DNA from: Salinimonas lutimaris
Lineage (GTDB): Bacteria; Pseudomonadota; Gammaproteobacteria; Enterobacterales; Alteromonadaceae
Assembly (NCBI RefSeq): GCF_005222225.1
Contig: NZ_CP036536.1
Location: forward strand, 3,062,001 to 3,126,000
Reading direction: 5' to 3'
Length of the DNA stretch: 64,000 nt
Part shown: positions 8,503 to 18,640 of the stretch, in pieces
How the letters are laid out: every line of letters starts with the position of its first letter
Position numbering within the stretch: the stretch's first letter is position 1
Notes under the pieces: generated by a model
What the model was told of the DNA's origin: nothing
The model's input: only the letters and a program-made list of their open reading frames with translations
Database searches by the model: none
Position numbers and translations under genes: made by a program

Positions 8503-9314
8503 ACGAAATCATGCATGTCAGCGGGTTGTTGTTCCGCCACAGCGACCGTAAACGCTGGCTGAAAAAGCCTGAGGTCTTTGAGCTGGGGCCGATTGATTTG
8601 TCAGTAAAACGAGGGGAAACCATCGCCATTATCGGGGAAAACCGGGCGGGTAAATCACTACTGGCCAAAATGCTGGTTGGCGCCATTGCCGCTGATGAAG
8701 GAGAAATATTTCTAAGTAATGTGGCGTATAACGCAGCTAAGCGCAAGTCGACCAAAAGCTATAATGCCAGCAATGATATCCGGATGATCTTTCAGCACAG
8801 CAGTGAAGCGATGAATCCCGGTATTACCGTGGGTATGATTCTGGATGAGCCACTGCGCCTTAACACCCGTTTATCAGAACCGGAGCGCCGGGCAAGAATA
8901 GAAGAAACCCTGCGTAAGGTCGGGCTGCTGCGCGATCATATTTACTTTTACCGGCACATGCTCTCAGACGGTCAGCAACAACGGGTTGCTCTGGCCCGGG
9001 CACTGGTCCTGCAGCCCAAAATTCTGGTGGCCGATGAACCCTTTGCCGCACTTGATCCCTCAATTCGCTCCCAGACGGTCAATCAGTTGCTGGGTTTACA
9101 AAACGAGTTGGGGCTGTCGTTTATTTTTATTTCGCATAATCTGGGGATCGTCCGTCACATTGCCGATAAAGTCATCGTGATGGAAAAAGGCAGGATTGTG
9201 GAGACAGGAAAAACCGATACCATCTTCCGCTGGCCTCAGCACAGTATGACCAAAAAGCTGATAATGGCGTATCAGTCGCTGGTGCCCCAGCAAACCCTGA
9301 CCCAGCCGGACTAA
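8499..9314 (+). CDS. sapF: SapF, ABC transporter ATP-binding subunit
   Basis: Second ATPase of the Sap system, 271 residues. Walker A is GENRAGKS, the signature is LSDGQQQR, and Walker B is ILVADEP with the catalytic Glu present, so this subunit looks fully competent. It is the last gene of the pspF-sapABCDF run. The next gene, oadB, is convergent, 47 bp away. I see no strong terminator hairpin in that gap. Confidence 0.92.
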   Translation: MNEIMHVSGLLFRHSDRKRWLKKPEVFELGPIDLSVKRGETIAIIGENRAGKSLLAKMLVGAIAADEGEIFLSNVAYNAAKRKSTKSYNASNDIRMIFQHSSEAMNPGITVGMILDEPLRLNTRLSEPERRARIEETLRKVGLLRDHIYFYRHMLSDGQQQRVALARALVLQPKILVADEPFAALDPSIRSQTVNQLLGLQNELGLSFIFISHNLGIVRHIADKVIVMEKGRIVETGKTDTIFRWPQHSMTKKLIMAYQSLVPQQTLTQPD

Positions 9315-9361
9315 CAGCAGCCCGGCTGGTATCAGCCTCGCGGTGTATTAGCCTACGTGTA

Positions 9362-10492
9362 TTAACCTACCAGGGCCAGTAACACGCCAGCGGCAACCGC
9401 CGAGCCTAGTACACCGGCCACATTCGGCCCCATAGCATGCATCAGCAGGAAGTTATGCGGGTTAGCTTGCAACCCTACTTTATTCACAACCCGGGCAGCC
9501 ATAGGGACTGCGGAAACACCCGCAGCGCCAATGAGCGGATTAATCGTACCACCGGATAAGCGGCTCATTAGCTTAGCCATCAGCACTCCGGCAGCCGTGC
9601 CTATCGCAAAGGCCAATGCGCCTAATCCCAGAATGCCCAGGGTTTCGACCGTAAGAAATTTCTCGGCAGAAAGCTTGGAGCCCACTGCCAGTCCCAGAAA
9701 AATAGTGACAGTATTAATCAGTTCGTTCTGTGCTGTTTTGCTCAACCGATCCACCACACCACATTCTTTCATCAGATTCCCAAAACAGAACATGCCAACC
9801 AGTGGTGTTGCTGAGGGTAGAAACAAAATGGTGAGTAATAACACTGCCAGCGGAAACAGAATTTTCTCGCGCTGCGACACCGGCCGTAACTGGGCCATTT
9901 TGATCTGTCGCTCTTTTTCTGTGGTCAGAGCTTTCATAATGGGTGGCTGGATGATCGGCACCAGCGCCATGTAGGAATAAGCCGCTACAGCAATTGCCCC
10001 AAGTAAATCCGGAGCCAGCCGGCTGGCCAGAAAAATTGCCGTGGGCCCGTCAGCCCCGCCAATGATGGCAATGGCACTGGCATCCTGAAGGGTAAACTCA
10101 AAACCGGGGATCGCATTTAACGCAATTGCACCGAACAAGGTGGCAAAGATACCAAACTGTGCTGCCGCCCCCAGTAATAGCATGCGCGGATTGGCAATCA
10201 GCGCTCCGAAGTCGGTCATGGCTCCCACCCCCATAAAAATCAGCAGTGGAAATACGCCGGTTTCAATGCCTACCGCGTAAATATAGTGCAGCAGGCCGCC
10301 GGCCTCTGAAAATCCGGCCAGCGGAATATTGGTTAGCAGCGCGCCAAAGCCGATGGGGATCAACAGCAGCGGCTCAAACTTTTTCACAATGGCCAGATAC
10401 AGCAGCAACAATCCGACGGCCATCATAATGATCTGCTGATAGTGAAAGTGGGCCAGTGCGGTGCTGTCCCATAAAATAGCAAACTTTTCCAT
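9362..10492 (-). CDS. oadB: Oxaloacetate decarboxylase beta subunit (Na+ pump)
   Basis: Integral-membrane subunit of 376 residues that couples decarboxylation of carboxybiotin to export of Na+. It has many hydrophobic helices and the conserved family stretch [21 protein letters not shown] (about residues 143-163), which carries the Asp implicated in Na+ movement, plus the C-terminal [11 protein letters not shown] region. It is the last gene of oadGAB, 3 bp after oadA. Such pumps are common in marine gammaproteobacteria using a sodium cycle. Confidence 0.95.
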   Translation of the reverse strand: MEKFAILWDSTALAHFHYQQIIMMAVGLLLLYLAIVKKFEPLLLIPIGFGALLTNIPLAGFSEAGGLLHYIYAVGIETGVFPLLIFMGVGAMTDFGALIANPRMLLLGAAAQFGIFATLFGAIALNAIPGFEFTLQDASAIAIIGGADGPTAIFLASRLAPDLLGAIAVAAYSYMALVPIIQPPIMKALTTEKERQIKMAQLRPVSQREKILFPLAVLLLTILFLPSATPLVGMFCFGNLMKECGVVDRLSKTAQNELINTVTIFLGLAVGSKLSAEKFLTVETLGILGLGALAFAIGTAAGVLMAKLMSRLSGGTINPLIGAAGVSAVPMAARVVNKVGLQANPHNFLLMHAMGPNVAGVLGSAVAAGVLLALVG

Positions 10493-10495
10493 GTA

Positions 10496-12307
10496 TTAGC
10501 TCAACTCTATCAATGGCTGACCGCTGGTAACCGCATCACCTTCTTTGGCCAGAACACCGGACACTGTACCGTCAAAGGCGCTTCGGATCTCGGTTTCCAT
10601 TTTCATCGCCTCAAGGATCATGACCACATCACCATCACTGACCTCATCACCGTCACTGACCAGAATTTTAAACACATTGCCGGATAACGGCGCTTCAATA
10701 GTATTAGCCACTTGTGCAGTCGCAGCGCCAGAGGTGGTTTCTGCTGTGTTGGCCGGGGCCGGGCCAGCCTCGCTGATACTGGTAAGCTGGCCACTGGCCG
10801 CCACTTCTACCTGATACACCTTGCCATCGACTTTTACATCATAGGTGGCAGCAGTCTGCTGCGCCGGCGCTGAAACAGGCTCAGAAGTTTTTGACGGTGT
10901 GTCTGTTTGTGCACTGTGGCTGCCGGGCGCCGGCTCAAAGGCATCCGGATTATCCCGGTTTTGCAAAAACTTAAGACCGATTTGCGGAAACAGAGCATAC
11001 GTCAATACATCATCAATGGTATCTTCAGCCAGAGTAAATTGCTTACTGTCCGCCAGCTCAGCCAGCTCTTCGGTCAGGCTATCAAGCTCGGGTGCCAGGT
11101 TATCTGCCGGACGACAGGTAACCGGCTGTGCGCCATCCAGTACCCGCTCCTGCAGTGCTTTATTTACCGGGGCTGCGGTTGCGCCATACTCCCCTTTAAG
11201 CACACCCGCTGTTTCTTTGGTGATACTTTTATACCGCTCGCCGGTCAGTACATTTAATACTGACTGAGTACCGACAATTTGCGAGGTTGGCGTTACTAAA
11301 GGAATAAAACCGAGATCTTCGCGTACCCGCGGAATTTCTTTGAGCACCTCATCAAATTTGTCAGCTGCATTTTGTTCTTTGAGCTGGCTTTCCATGTTGG
11401 TCAGCATGCCACCGGGCACCTGCGCCAGTAAGATCCGGGCGTCTACGCCTTTCAGGCTGCCTTCAAACTGCGCATATTTTTTACGCACATCACGAAAATA
11501 ACCGGCGATATTTTCAAGATCAGGCAACGACAGACCGGTATCTCTTGGAGTGCCCTCAACAATCGATACCATGGTTTCTGTTGCCGTATGCCCGTAGGTC
11601 ATACTCATGGAGGATATGGCCGTGTCCAGCATATCAATGCCTGCATCCACCGCTTTTTGATAAGTCGCGGTCGACAGTCCCGTAGTGGCATGACACTGCA
11701 TGGCAATAGGCACTTTCACGGTGTCTTTTAAGCCTTTTATCAGCGCTTCACACTCATATGGCTTCAGCAATCCGGCCATATCTTTAATACAGATTGAATG
11801 TACGCCCATCTCTTCCAGCTGACGCGCCATAGTCAGCCAGGTATCCAGGGTATGCACCGGGCTGACCGTATAAGATAAGGTGCCCTGTGCATGTGCGCCG
11901 CAGTCAATGGCAGCTTTTACCGCGGTTTGCAGATTGCGTACATCGTTCATGGCATCAAAAATTCTGAACACATCCACGCCATTTTCGTGGGCTCGTTCAA
12001 CAAAGCGGGTAACCACATCATCAGCATAATGCCGGTAGCCCAATAAATTCTGCCCGCGAAGTAGCATTTGCTGACGGGTTTTAGGCATGGCCTGCTTGAG
12101 TGCGCGGATCCGATGCCAGGGATCTTCACCCAGATAGCGAATACAGGCATCAAATGTCGCGCCCCCCCAAGACTCCACAGACCAGAAACCGGCATTATCC
12201 AACTCGCTGGCAATCGGCAGCATATCGTCCAGCCGCATGCGGGTTGCCAGCAACGACTGATGGGCGTCGCGCAGAACCAGCTCGGTGAGTGCTAATGGTT
12301 TACTCAT
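10496..12307 (-). CDS. oadA: Oxaloacetate decarboxylase alpha subunit, biotin-carrying
   Basis: Soluble subunit of 603 residues with carboxyltransferase and biotin-carrier domains. The N-terminal TIM barrel (about 1-300) shows [13 protein letters not shown] and the metal-binding CHATTG region. A conserved PYC/OADA domain follows. After a proline/alanine-rich linker (about 465-530) comes the biotinyl domain with ILEAMKM, Lys569 being the biotin site. It transfers the carboxyl of oxaloacetate to biotin, giving pyruvate. It overlaps oadG by 4 bases. Confidence 0.96.
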   Translation of the reverse strand: MSKPLALTELVLRDAHQSLLATRMRLDDMLPIASELDNAGFWSVESWGGATFDACIRYLGEDPWHRIRALKQAMPKTRQQMLLRGQNLLGYRHYADDVVTRFVERAHENGVDVFRIFDAMNDVRNLQTAVKAAIDCGAHAQGTLSYTVSPVHTLDTWLTMARQLEEMGVHSICIKDMAGLLKPYECEALIKGLKDTVKVPIAMQCHATTGLSTATYQKAVDAGIDMLDTAISSMSMTYGHTATETMVSIVEGTPRDTGLSLPDLENIAGYFRDVRKKYAQFEGSLKGVDARILLAQVPGGMLTNMESQLKEQNAADKFDEVLKEIPRVREDLGFIPLVTPTSQIVGTQSVLNVLTGERYKSITKETAGVLKGEYGATAAPVNKALQERVLDGAQPVTCRPADNLAPELDSLTEELAELADSKQFTLAEDTIDDVLTYALFPQIGLKFLQNRDNPDAFEPAPGSHSAQTDTPSKTSEPVSAPAQQTAATYDVKVDGKVYQVEVAASGQLTSISEAGPAPANTAETTSGAATAQVANTIEAPLSGNVFKILVSDGDEVSDGDVVMILEAMKMETEIRSAFDGTVSGVLAKEGDAVTSGQPLIELS

Positions 12308-12615
12308 GATTTCTCCTGTTTTTGTGTAGCCTGACGGTGGGTATGAATTGCTGCAGTAATTGCGGCTACCGTGCCGGCGTCAATGCCTTTTGATTGCGAT
12401 GGGGTGTTGGCGGAGGCAGCCAGGCCGGTCGGTTTACGTTTTGGCCTGGCGTCTGGCGATGCAGGCTGAGCTCCCGGATACCGTGTACTAAATGCTTCAA
12501 TCGCTTTAATTCCGCCTATCATCAGCGTTAAAAAAGCAAACACAAAGCCCATGCCCACCAATAGTAATGTTGCGGCTTCGCTAAGCTGGCTTGCCATTGA
12601 ACTATTCATTGTCAT
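12304..12615 (-). CDS. oadG: Oxaloacetate decarboxylase gamma subunit
   Basis: Small subunit of 103 residues with one N-terminal transmembrane helix (about 12-35, [20 protein letters not shown]) and a hydrophilic, proline-containing tail, the usual OadG plan; OadG holds alpha and beta together. I chose ATG at 12615 because AGGGA stands 8 bases upstream; ATG at 12609 is also possible, and the longer frame to 12681 adds an unconserved leader. First gene of oadGAB. The 245 bp upstream, to the tRNA terminator, probably contains the promoter, but I cannot place it securely. Confidence 0.88.
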   Translation of the reverse strand: MTMNSSMASQLSEAATLLLVGMGFVFAFLTLMIGGIKAIEAFSTRYPGAQPASPDARPKRKPTGLAASANTPSQSKGIDAGTVAAITAAIHTHRQATQKQEKS

Positions 12616-12860
12616 TCCATTAATCCCTGTTGATTGGTTTAGTAACACGAATAAGGCAGGATGACAAACCGCAACCGCCACAAGATGAATAATTAGATAT
12701 TTTTTATGAATAGATAGTCAAACGGTAACAGAATAGTGTATCCGCAGGGTTTATGCCGCTGGGAGCAGTGTGGATGCATGGTGCAGTGAAGTCGGATGTG
12801 TCGCTTTTTAACGGTAAAGCAGCACGGGCAGCATGCGGATAATGAGAAATCGCAGACATA

Positions 12861-12886
12861 AAAAAACCCACCAGAAGGTGGGTTTC
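12861..12886 (-). terminator. Rho-independent terminator after the tRNA operon
   Basis: On the minus strand the stem AAACCCACC/GGTGGGTTT is followed by a T run. It lies 7 bp beyond the 3' end of the last tRNA-Arg and ends the tRNA transcript. Confidence 0.85.
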
Positions 12887-12892
12887 ATTATA

Positions 12893-12969
12893 TGGCGCGT
12901 GTGGAAGGATTCGAACCTCCGACCGCCTGGTTCGTAGCCAGGTACTCTATCCAGCTGAGCTACACACGC
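12893..12969 (-). tRNA. tRNA-Arg (ACG), copy 3 of the transcript
   Basis: Full 77-nt cloverleaf with encoded CCA. The acceptor stem is GCGTGTG/CACACGC, and the anticodon loop CTACGAA gives anticodon ACG (read as ICG after deamination). It is identical in the mature part to the two upstream copies. Confidence 0.97.
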
Positions 12970-13000
12970 TTAGAAATTGATAAGTTATTTAACCAAAATA

Positions 13001-13024
13001 AAACCCACCGCTTGGGTGGGTTTT
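13001..13024 (-). terminator. Terminator-like hairpin between tRNA-Arg copies
   Basis: The stem AAACCCACC/GGTGGGTTT followed by T residues on the minus strand closely resembles the terminator at 12861. It sits between two tRNA-Arg genes, so it either attenuates the last gene or is a relic of tandem duplication of a tRNA-plus-terminator unit. Confidence 0.6.
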
Positions 13025-13030
13025 ACTGTA

Positions 13031-13107
13031 TGGCGCGTGTGGAAGGATTCGAACCTCCGACCGCCTGGTTCGTAGCCAGGTACTCTATCCAGCTGAGCTA
13101 CACACGC
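13031..13107 (-). tRNA. tRNA-Arg (ACG), copy 2 of the transcript
   Basis: 77-nt tRNA with CCA encoded and anticodon ACG in the loop CTACGAA. It has the same mature sequence as the flanking copies and is separated from the previous copy by 50 bp. Confidence 0.97.
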
Positions 13108-13157
13108 TTTAACTTTTTACTTGCTTGTTTTACCAGGCAAGGTGGTACTTTAATAAG

Positions 13158-13234
13158 TGGCGCGTGTGGAAGGATTCGAACCTCCGACCGCCTGGTTCGT
13201 AGCCAGGTACTCTATCCAGCTGAGCTACACACGC
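13158..13234 (-). tRNA. tRNA-Arg (ACG), copy 1 of the transcript
   Basis: 77-nt tRNA with CCA and anticodon ACG, the first of three identical tRNA-Arg genes, 38 bp after tRNA-Ser. Confidence 0.97.
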
Positions 13235-13272
13235 GCAAAACTAATTGTTGGTTACCACGTCCAACCTTAAAG

Positions 13273-13363
13273 TGGCGGAGAGGGAGGGATTCGAACCCTC
13301 GATACGCGTAATGCGTATGGTTCCTTAGCAGGGAACTGGTTTCAGCCACTCACCCACCTCTCC
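13273..13363 (-). tRNA. tRNA-Ser (GCU)
   Basis: 91-nt class II tRNA with a long variable arm and encoded CCA. The acceptor stem is GGAGAGG/CCTCTCC, and the anticodon loop CTGCTAA gives GCT. It is the first gene of the tRNA operon, 16 bp downstream of the -10 element. Confidence 0.97.
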
Positions 13364-13378
13364 GTGACGTGGGGCTGC

Positions 13379-13406
13379 ATTTTACGGATTCACCTGATGG
13401 TGTCAA
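13379..13406 (-). promoter_or_regulatory. Sigma-70 promoter of the tRNA operon
   Basis: On the minus strand TTGACA (13401-13406) and TAAAAT (13379-13384) are separated by 16 bp. The bases after the -10 are GC-rich (GCAGCCCC), as in stringently controlled stable-RNA promoters. Confidence 0.8.
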
Positions 13407-13780
13407 ACGTTTTTTTAAGAAAAATGCATGCCCGCTGAGATTTTAAGCATTTTGAATTTTCACTCAATTTACCGGCATGTCACGGCCCGATAAATCAGTA
13501 AGCATCGCTTGAGGCGTTTCCCAGCAACACTTCAGAATATTTCTGAAACTTACACACTACGGTGCTTTGCTGTGCCCCTCTCAGACAACGCGTGTAGAAT
13601 AACAAAAAATTCGCTGATGAAAAGCATAAAGTGCAAATTAGCGAACTGTTCCTTCAATTTTTGAACAACCTGCTCAATTTAGGGACAATAACGCTGTAAA
13701 AAGACATTTTGATACCAGCATCGATGGCTTATATCAGTAAATATAAGCAGTTGGTGTAACGTTTTTAAACTCCGCCAAAC
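13407..13780. other. Gene-free stretch with inverted repeats
   Basis: I see no credible coding region here. Three inverted repeats stand out: the perfect palindrome TTCAGAA-TAT-TTCTGAA (13531-13547), GCTTATAT-cagtaa-ATATAAGC (13727-13748), and a wider pair TTCGCT...AGCGAA around 13609-13645. They may be operators or an unannotated small RNA; nothing in the sequence decides it. Confidence 0.5.
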
Positions 13781-13810
13781 AAAAAAGGCCGGTCAATGAC
13801 CAGCCTTTTA
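13781..13810 (-). terminator. Rho-independent terminator of csrA
   Basis: Minus-strand hairpin AAAAGGCTGGTCA...TGACCGGCCTTTT followed by T residues, 20 bp beyond the csrA stop. Confidence 0.85.
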
Positions 13811-13829
13811 ATGATATTACCTGCAAATT

Positions 13830-14027
13830 TTAGTCAGCATCGTGGGAAGCGCCTTCGCCTCCTTTCTCTGCCTGAATTCGCATGTAAATCTCTTCACGGT
13901 GCACAGATACTTCTTTAGGGGCATTTACTCCAATGCGCACCTGATTACCTTTAACACCTAACACGGTTACGGTAACTTCGTCACCAACCATGAGCGTCTC
14001 ACCAACACGACGAGTCAAAATAAGCAT
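13830..14027 (-). CDS. csrA: Carbon storage regulator CsrA
   Basis: RNA-binding post-transcriptional regulator of 65 residues. It begins [20 protein letters not shown] and contains the conserved [19 protein letters not shown] core with the RNA-contacting strand residues (Leu4/Arg6 and Arg44 equivalents). CsrA controls central carbon flux, motility and biofilm by binding GGA motifs in leaders. It lies 132 bp after alaS, the usual alaS-csrA order in gammaproteobacteria, and ends in a strong terminator. Confidence 0.97.
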   Translation of the reverse strand: MLILTRRVGETLMVGDEVTVTVLGVKGNQVRIGVNAPKEVSVHREEIYMRIQAEKGGEGASHDAD

Positions 14028-14159
14028 TCGCTTGCTCCTGTCCTTTACTAATGAACAATCCTTTCGTTTTAGCTAATACAGGCACGACCCCGTATTAGCT
14101 GCAGCGATTCCATGTTTTTGTGTCACTTGCAAAAACTCGCTGTATCACGACAATGCAGA

Positions 14160-16757
14160 TTATAGCTTATCTGACAGCCAAGCGTTAACAGACTCTAGTG
14201 CAGCACCCAGATTTTCCGGTTGGTCACCGCCAGCCTGCGCCATGTCAGGACGGCCACCACCTTTACCACCTACCTGGGAAGCGATGTAGTTGACCAGTTC
14301 ACCGGCCTTCACTTTATCGGTTAAACCCTTGGTGACACCTACGATAAGATTTACTTTATTGTCACCCGCTACACCTAATACTACGACACCTTCGCCGATT
14401 CGGTTTTTCAAGTCGTCCATAATGCCGCGTAAAGCTTTCGGTTCTACACCATCAAGCTTAGCAGAAAGCAGTTTTACGCCATTAACATCGACGGCCTGGC
14501 CTAACATATCAGAACCCTGTTGGCTGGCCAGCTTCTGTTTTGCTGCCGCCAGTGCTTTTTCAAGCTCTTTGCCATGACTCTGCAATTGTCCGATGCGATC
14601 AATAAGGTTTGAAGCATCCGTTTTCAATAGACCCGCCGCAGAAGCAATTAATTCCTGGAGCTGTTGTACCGTATCTAACGCTACCGCGCCGGTCACCGCT
14701 TCAATACGGCGCACGCCTGATGCAATGCCCCCTTCTGCCACAATTTTAAACAAACCGATATCACCGGTACGGTTAACATGCGTACCGCCGCACAGCTCTA
14801 TCGAAAAGGGTCCCATGCTGACTACACGTACTTTTTCGTCATATTTTTCGCCAAACAGGGCCATTGCGCCTGACTCTTTGGCTTCGTCCAGGTCCATCAG
14901 CTGCGTGGTCAGGCTATGGTTGGCACGGATTTCTTCGTTAACCCGGCGCTCGATTTGGTCCAGCTGTGCCTGAGTGACCGCCTCAAAATGCGAGAAGTCA
15001 AAACGCATACGATCAGCCTGCACCAGTGAGCCTTTCTGATTGACATGCTCACCCAGAATTTCACGCAGTGCGGCATGCAGTAAGTGAGTGGCACTGTGGT
15101 TTTTCTTAATCGCTTCACGGCTGGCATCATCAATCTTCGCTGTGGCTTTTTCACCTTTGCTGATTGAGCCAACCACTTTACCGAAGTGGGCAAACGCGTT
15201 ACCCATTTTTTTAGTATCGGTGACCTGAAATTCACCATTTGCCACCTGAAGCACGCCTTTATCACCAATCTGACCGCCGGCTTCAGCATAAAATGGTGTG
15301 CTGTCCAACACGATAATGCCTTCGTCACCATCATTCAGGCTGTCACAAAAGGCATTATCACGAATCAGCTCAACGATGTTTGCTTCACCTTCAATCTGGT
15401 CGTAACCGGTAAACGCAGTTTGCTTGTCGATACGCAGCTGGTCATTATAGTTCATGCCAAAGTTACTGGCCTGCTGCGCACGCTGACGCTGCTGCTGCAT
15501 GGCTGCTTCAAAGCCGGCTTCATCAATTTTATAATCGTGCTCGCGGGCTACATCGCCGGTCAAATCCGCCGGGAAGCCATAGGTGTCATATAACTTAAAT
15601 ACCACCTCGCCTGGTACGGTGTCGCCGTCCAGATTTTCCAGCACATCATTGAGCATCGCCATACCGCGCGACAATGTTTTGCTGAACTGCTCTTCTTCTA
15701 CACGCAGTACTTTTTCAATAACCGGACGCTGATCATTAAGCTCAGGATAGAATTCGCCCATTTCATTACACAGAGCCGCCACCAGCTTATGGAAGAAGAT
15801 ATCTTTAGCGCCCAGTTTGTAACCGTGACGTACTGCCCGACGAATGATACGACGCAGTACATAGCCGCGACCTTCGTTGCCAGGCATAACACCGTCGCTG
15901 ATTAAGAAGCTGCACGAACGGATATGATCTGCAATTACCCGCAGTGACTTATCCTGCAGGTCGGTTGTGCCCACAGTTTGGGCCGCGGCTTTAATCAGAT
16001 TTTGAAACAGGTCGATTTCGTAGTTGCTGTGCACACCCTGCAAAATAGCGGAGATACGCTCAAGGCCCATACCAGTATCAATAGATGGCTTAGGCAGCGG
16101 CTCCATGGTGCCGTCCTGTTGTTTATTGAACTGCATGAAAACCAGGTTCCAGATTTCAATAAACCGATCGCCATCTTCTTCAGGTGTGCCCGGAGGACCA
16201 CCCCAGATATGCTCACCGTGGTCATAAAAAATTTCAGAGCACGGGCCACACGGTCCGGTATCGCCCATCGACCAGAAATTATCAGAGGTGTTGATCCGGA
16301 TGATCTTGTCTTTAGGTACACCGATATGGTTTTCCCAGATATCAAAGGCTTCATCGTCCTCCTGATACACCGTCACCAGCAGCTTTTCTTTTGGCAGGCC
16401 GACTTCTTTAGTCAGGAAGTTCCAGGCAAATTCAATAGCTTCGGTTTTAAAGTAATCACCAAAGCTAAAGTTACCCATCATTTCAAAAAAGGTATGGTGG
16501 CGGGCAGTATAGCCTACGTTTTCCAGGTCATTATGCTTGCCCCCTGCTCGTACACAACGCTGTGACGATACCGCACGGGTGTAACTGCGGGTTTCTGCGC
16601 CTAAAAACAGATCCTTAAACTGGTTCATACCCGCATTGGTAAACAACAGCGTTGGATCGTCAGCCGGAACCAATGAGCTACTTGCCACAGGCTGGTGCCC
16701 GTGACCTTTAAAATAGTCGATAAACCTTTGGCGGATGTCAGCAGTTGATAATGTCAT
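14160..16757 (-). CDS. alaS: Alanyl-tRNA synthetase
   Basis: Cytoplasmic class II synthetase of 865 residues, full length, that charges tRNA-Ala. It has the N-terminal aminoacylation domain (from [21 protein letters not shown]), motif 2/3 blocks, the editing domain with the zinc motifs [11 protein letters not shown] and CGGTH, and the C-terminal C-Ala domain ending near [14 protein letters not shown], a glycine-rich stretch typical of AlaRS. A 130-bp gap separates it from recX. No anomalies. Confidence 0.97.
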   Translation of the reverse strand: MTLSTADIRQRFIDYFKGHGHQPVASSSLVPADDPTLLFTNAGMNQFKDLFLGAETRSYTRAVSSQRCVRAGGKHNDLENVGYTARHHTFFEMMGNFSFGDYFKTEAIEFAWNFLTKEVGLPKEKLLVTVYQEDDEAFDIWENHIGVPKDKIIRINTSDNFWSMGDTGPCGPCSEIFYDHGEHIWGGPPGTPEEDGDRFIEIWNLVFMQFNKQQDGTMEPLPKPSIDTGMGLERISAILQGVHSNYEIDLFQNLIKAAAQTVGTTDLQDKSLRVIADHIRSCSFLISDGVMPGNEGRGYVLRRIIRRAVRHGYKLGAKDIFFHKLVAALCNEMGEFYPELNDQRPVIEKVLRVEEEQFSKTLSRGMAMLNDVLENLDGDTVPGEVVFKLYDTYGFPADLTGDVAREHDYKIDEAGFEAAMQQQRQRAQQASNFGMNYNDQLRIDKQTAFTGYDQIEGEANIVELIRDNAFCDSLNDGDEGIIVLDSTPFYAEAGGQIGDKGVLQVANGEFQVTDTKKMGNAFAHFGKVVGSISKGEKATAKIDDASREAIKKNHSATHLLHAALREILGEHVNQKGSLVQADRMRFDFSHFEAVTQAQLDQIERRVNEEIRANHSLTTQLMDLDEAKESGAMALFGEKYDEKVRVVSMGPFSIELCGGTHVNRTGDIGLFKIVAEGGIASGVRRIEAVTGAVALDTVQQLQELIASAAGLLKTDASNLIDRIGQLQSHGKELEKALAAAKQKLASQQGSDMLGQAVDVNGVKLLSAKLDGVEPKALRGIMDDLKNRIGEGVVVLGVAGDNKVNLIVGVTKGLTDKVKAGELVNYIASQVGGKGGGRPDMAQAGGDQPENLGAALESVNAWLSDKL

Positions 16758-16887
16758 TGAGTTCCAAACTTCCTATTTAAACGGTTACTTGTGAAGTAAA
16801 TGGGTTGAAACGCCGCCACAGCGGGCGTTTTAGCTCGCGCAACAATATCATGGAATACCTTATATTGTTAAGCACGTCGGGCGCGGT

Positions 16888-17337
16888 TTACTCGCGCCCC
16901 ATTGCAAATTGAATATGCGATTGTAAAAAGCCGCGATATTGCAGAAACTGCTTTTGTTTCTGGGCCTGTTTAAAATCATCCGGCTCACTGAGCCCGAATT
17001 TTTTTTCCCGTACCCGGCAGGCCAGTGCATACCAGTCAGGCTCAATCTCACGAATGGCCAGTTGCAGGGTATGTTCGTCAATATCATGCTGGGCCAGTTC
17101 AGCCTGCAACTTACGAGGCCCGGAGCCTTTTGCTACCGCTGAGCGTACTTTGGCCTCGGCATAGCGTGTGTCACTTTGAATATTGGCTTCGGTGAATTCT
17201 TCGATAATGGGGGCGTATTCCTGCTCTTCAAAGCCCTTCTGCAGGAGTTTACGGCCAATTTCCGCCGCACTATGTTCTCGTCGTGCGAGCATGCGGGTAA
17301 TCGCGTCAATAATGTTATTTCTGTTATTTTCTGCCAT
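16888..17337 (-). CDS. recX: RecX, regulator of RecA
   Basis: Protein of 149 residues that binds RecA filaments and limits recombinase activity. It shows three weak helical RecX repeats, e.g. TRMLARREHSAAEIGRKLLQKGF and the central LQAELAQHDIDEHTL. In most gammaproteobacteria recX follows recA directly; here the gene upstream is the divergent acyltransferase at 17417 and recA is absent, so recX must use its own promoter in the 79-bp gap. Downstream order recX-alaS-csrA is conserved. Confidence 0.9.
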   Translation of the reverse strand: MAENNRNNIIDAITRMLARREHSAAEIGRKLLQKGFEEQEYAPIIEEFTEANIQSDTRYAEAKVRSAVAKGSGPRKLQAELAQHDIDEHTLQLAIREIEPDWYALACRVREKKFGLSEPDDFKQAQKQKQFLQYRGFLQSHIQFAMGRE

Positions 17338-17416
17338 GGTTAGTTGACTTTCGATGCAATTAAACGTTTTTTAACTACAAGAACAACCTATTTGCCCTGT
17401 AGCATAATGGCTTTTT

Positions 17417-18640
17417 ATGGGATACAAACTTACATTTCTTCATCGCACGGATCAGATAACCGAGTCCCAATGGCAGGCGCTTGCACGTCACGCCGGCCCG
17501 TTTTTGCAGTATACCTTTTTACACCAGCTTGAAGCCACCGGCTGTGTGGGCAGTAATACCGGCTGGCAAACCTGTCACGCAGCAATCTATGAAGATAATC
17601 ACCTGGTGGCACTAATGCCCGGCTACCTGAAACAGGACAGCTACGGTGAGTATGTCTTTGATCATGGCTGGGCCAATGCCTACCACCAGCATGGTATTGC
17701 CTATTATCCCAAGTGGGTGGCCGCCGTGCCATTTACCCCGGTCACCGGGGCACGCCTGCTGTGCAGTCAAAGTCATGACAGTCAAAGCATCATTGAGTGG
17801 CTGATACCCGCGCTTCGATCCCAGTTAAGTGAAAAGGTGTCTTCCCTGCATGTTCTGTTTCCTGATCAACAACAGCATCAGTGCCTCGCCGGGCAACAGA
17901 TGCTTAGCCGTTACAGTGTGCAGTTTCAGTGGTACAACTACCGGTACACCGCGTTTTCTGATTTTACCGCAGCGCTGACCTCCAGAAAGCGCAAAGCCTT
18001 GCGCAAATCACGGGAAAAACTGAATCATCAGGGCGTGCAGATAACCAGAAAAACCGGTGGTGAACTTACGGCCCAGGACAAAGCCTTTTTTATCCGCTGT
18101 TATCAGCAAACTTATTTAAAACGTAGCGGCCACTCCGGGTACTTGTCACCGGCCTTTTTTGACGCCATTTTTACGCATATGGCCAGCAATATCTTGCTGG
18201 TCATGGCATCCCAACATGATGCGCCCTGTGCAGCGGCGCTGTTTTTCTATGATGAACAGCATTTATTCGGTCGCTACTGGGGCGCGCTGACCGACATTGA
18301 CGGGCTGCACTTTGAATGTTGCTATTTTCAGGGGATCGAATTTGCTATCGAGCAGCGCCTTGATGACTTTAATCCGGGCACGCAGGGCGAGCACAAGATA
18401 TTGCGAGGGTTTGAACCAGTATTGTGCCGGTCGTCACACTATTTGTTTGAGCCGGCTTTTCAAAAGGCTGTAGCAGACTTTTTACACCGGGAGACACCGG
18501 TCATTATCGACTATTTCCAGCAGGCGGTTGACGTACTGCCCTACAACGAGGCACAACAGGCCTTACTACAATCAACAAAACAACAAGATGTCATGGCAGA
18601 CATCGTTAAACAAAGACAGAGAAACGACAATGAAATATAG
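17417..18640 (+). CDS. FemAB-like / DUF482 acyltransferase (COG3146-type)
   Basis: Cytoplasmic protein of 407 residues resembling the GNAT-fold, FemAB-like family once called DUF482. Features that place it there are the N-terminal FLQYTFLHQLEATGCVG, the motif HGWANAYHQHGIAYYPKWVAAVPFTPVTG (about 95-120), and the C-terminal GALTDIDGLHFECCYFQGIEFAIE and GTQGEHKILRGFEP blocks. Proteins of this family are predicted N-acyltransferases, but no substrate is established. It overlaps the lipoprotein peptidase start by 11 bases, so the two are likely co-translated. Function remains unassigned. Confidence 0.8.
   Translation: MGYKLTFLHRTDQITESQWQALARHAGPFLQYTFLHQLEATGCVGSNTGWQTCHAAIYEDNHLVALMPGYLKQDSYGEYVFDHGWANAYHQHGIAYYPKWVAAVPFTPVTGARLLCSQSHDSQSIIEWLIPALRSQLSEKVSSLHVLFPDQQQHQCLAGQQMLSRYSVQFQWYNYRYTAFSDFTAALTSRKRKALRKSREKLNHQGVQITRKTGGELTAQDKAFFIRCYQQTYLKRSGHSGYLSPAFFDAIFTHMASNILLVMASQHDAPCAAALFFYDEQHLFGRYWGALTDIDGLHFECCYFQGIEFAIEQRLDDFNPGTQGEHKILRGFEPVLCRSSHYLFEPAFQKAVADFLHRETPVIIDYFQQAVDVLPYNEAQQALLQSTKQQDVMADIVKQRQRNDNEI

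Noticed and set aside
12892..13311. 139-residue open frame across the tRNA genes (MARVEGFEPPTAWF repeats)
   Set aside because: It is the reverse strand of three tRNA-Arg genes and one tRNA-Ser; the repeats are the tRNA sequences. This is a well-known false protein.
13609..13645. CsrB/CsrC-like small RNA near csrA
   Set aside because: No repeated GGA-containing hairpins are visible; only a loose inverted repeat is present.
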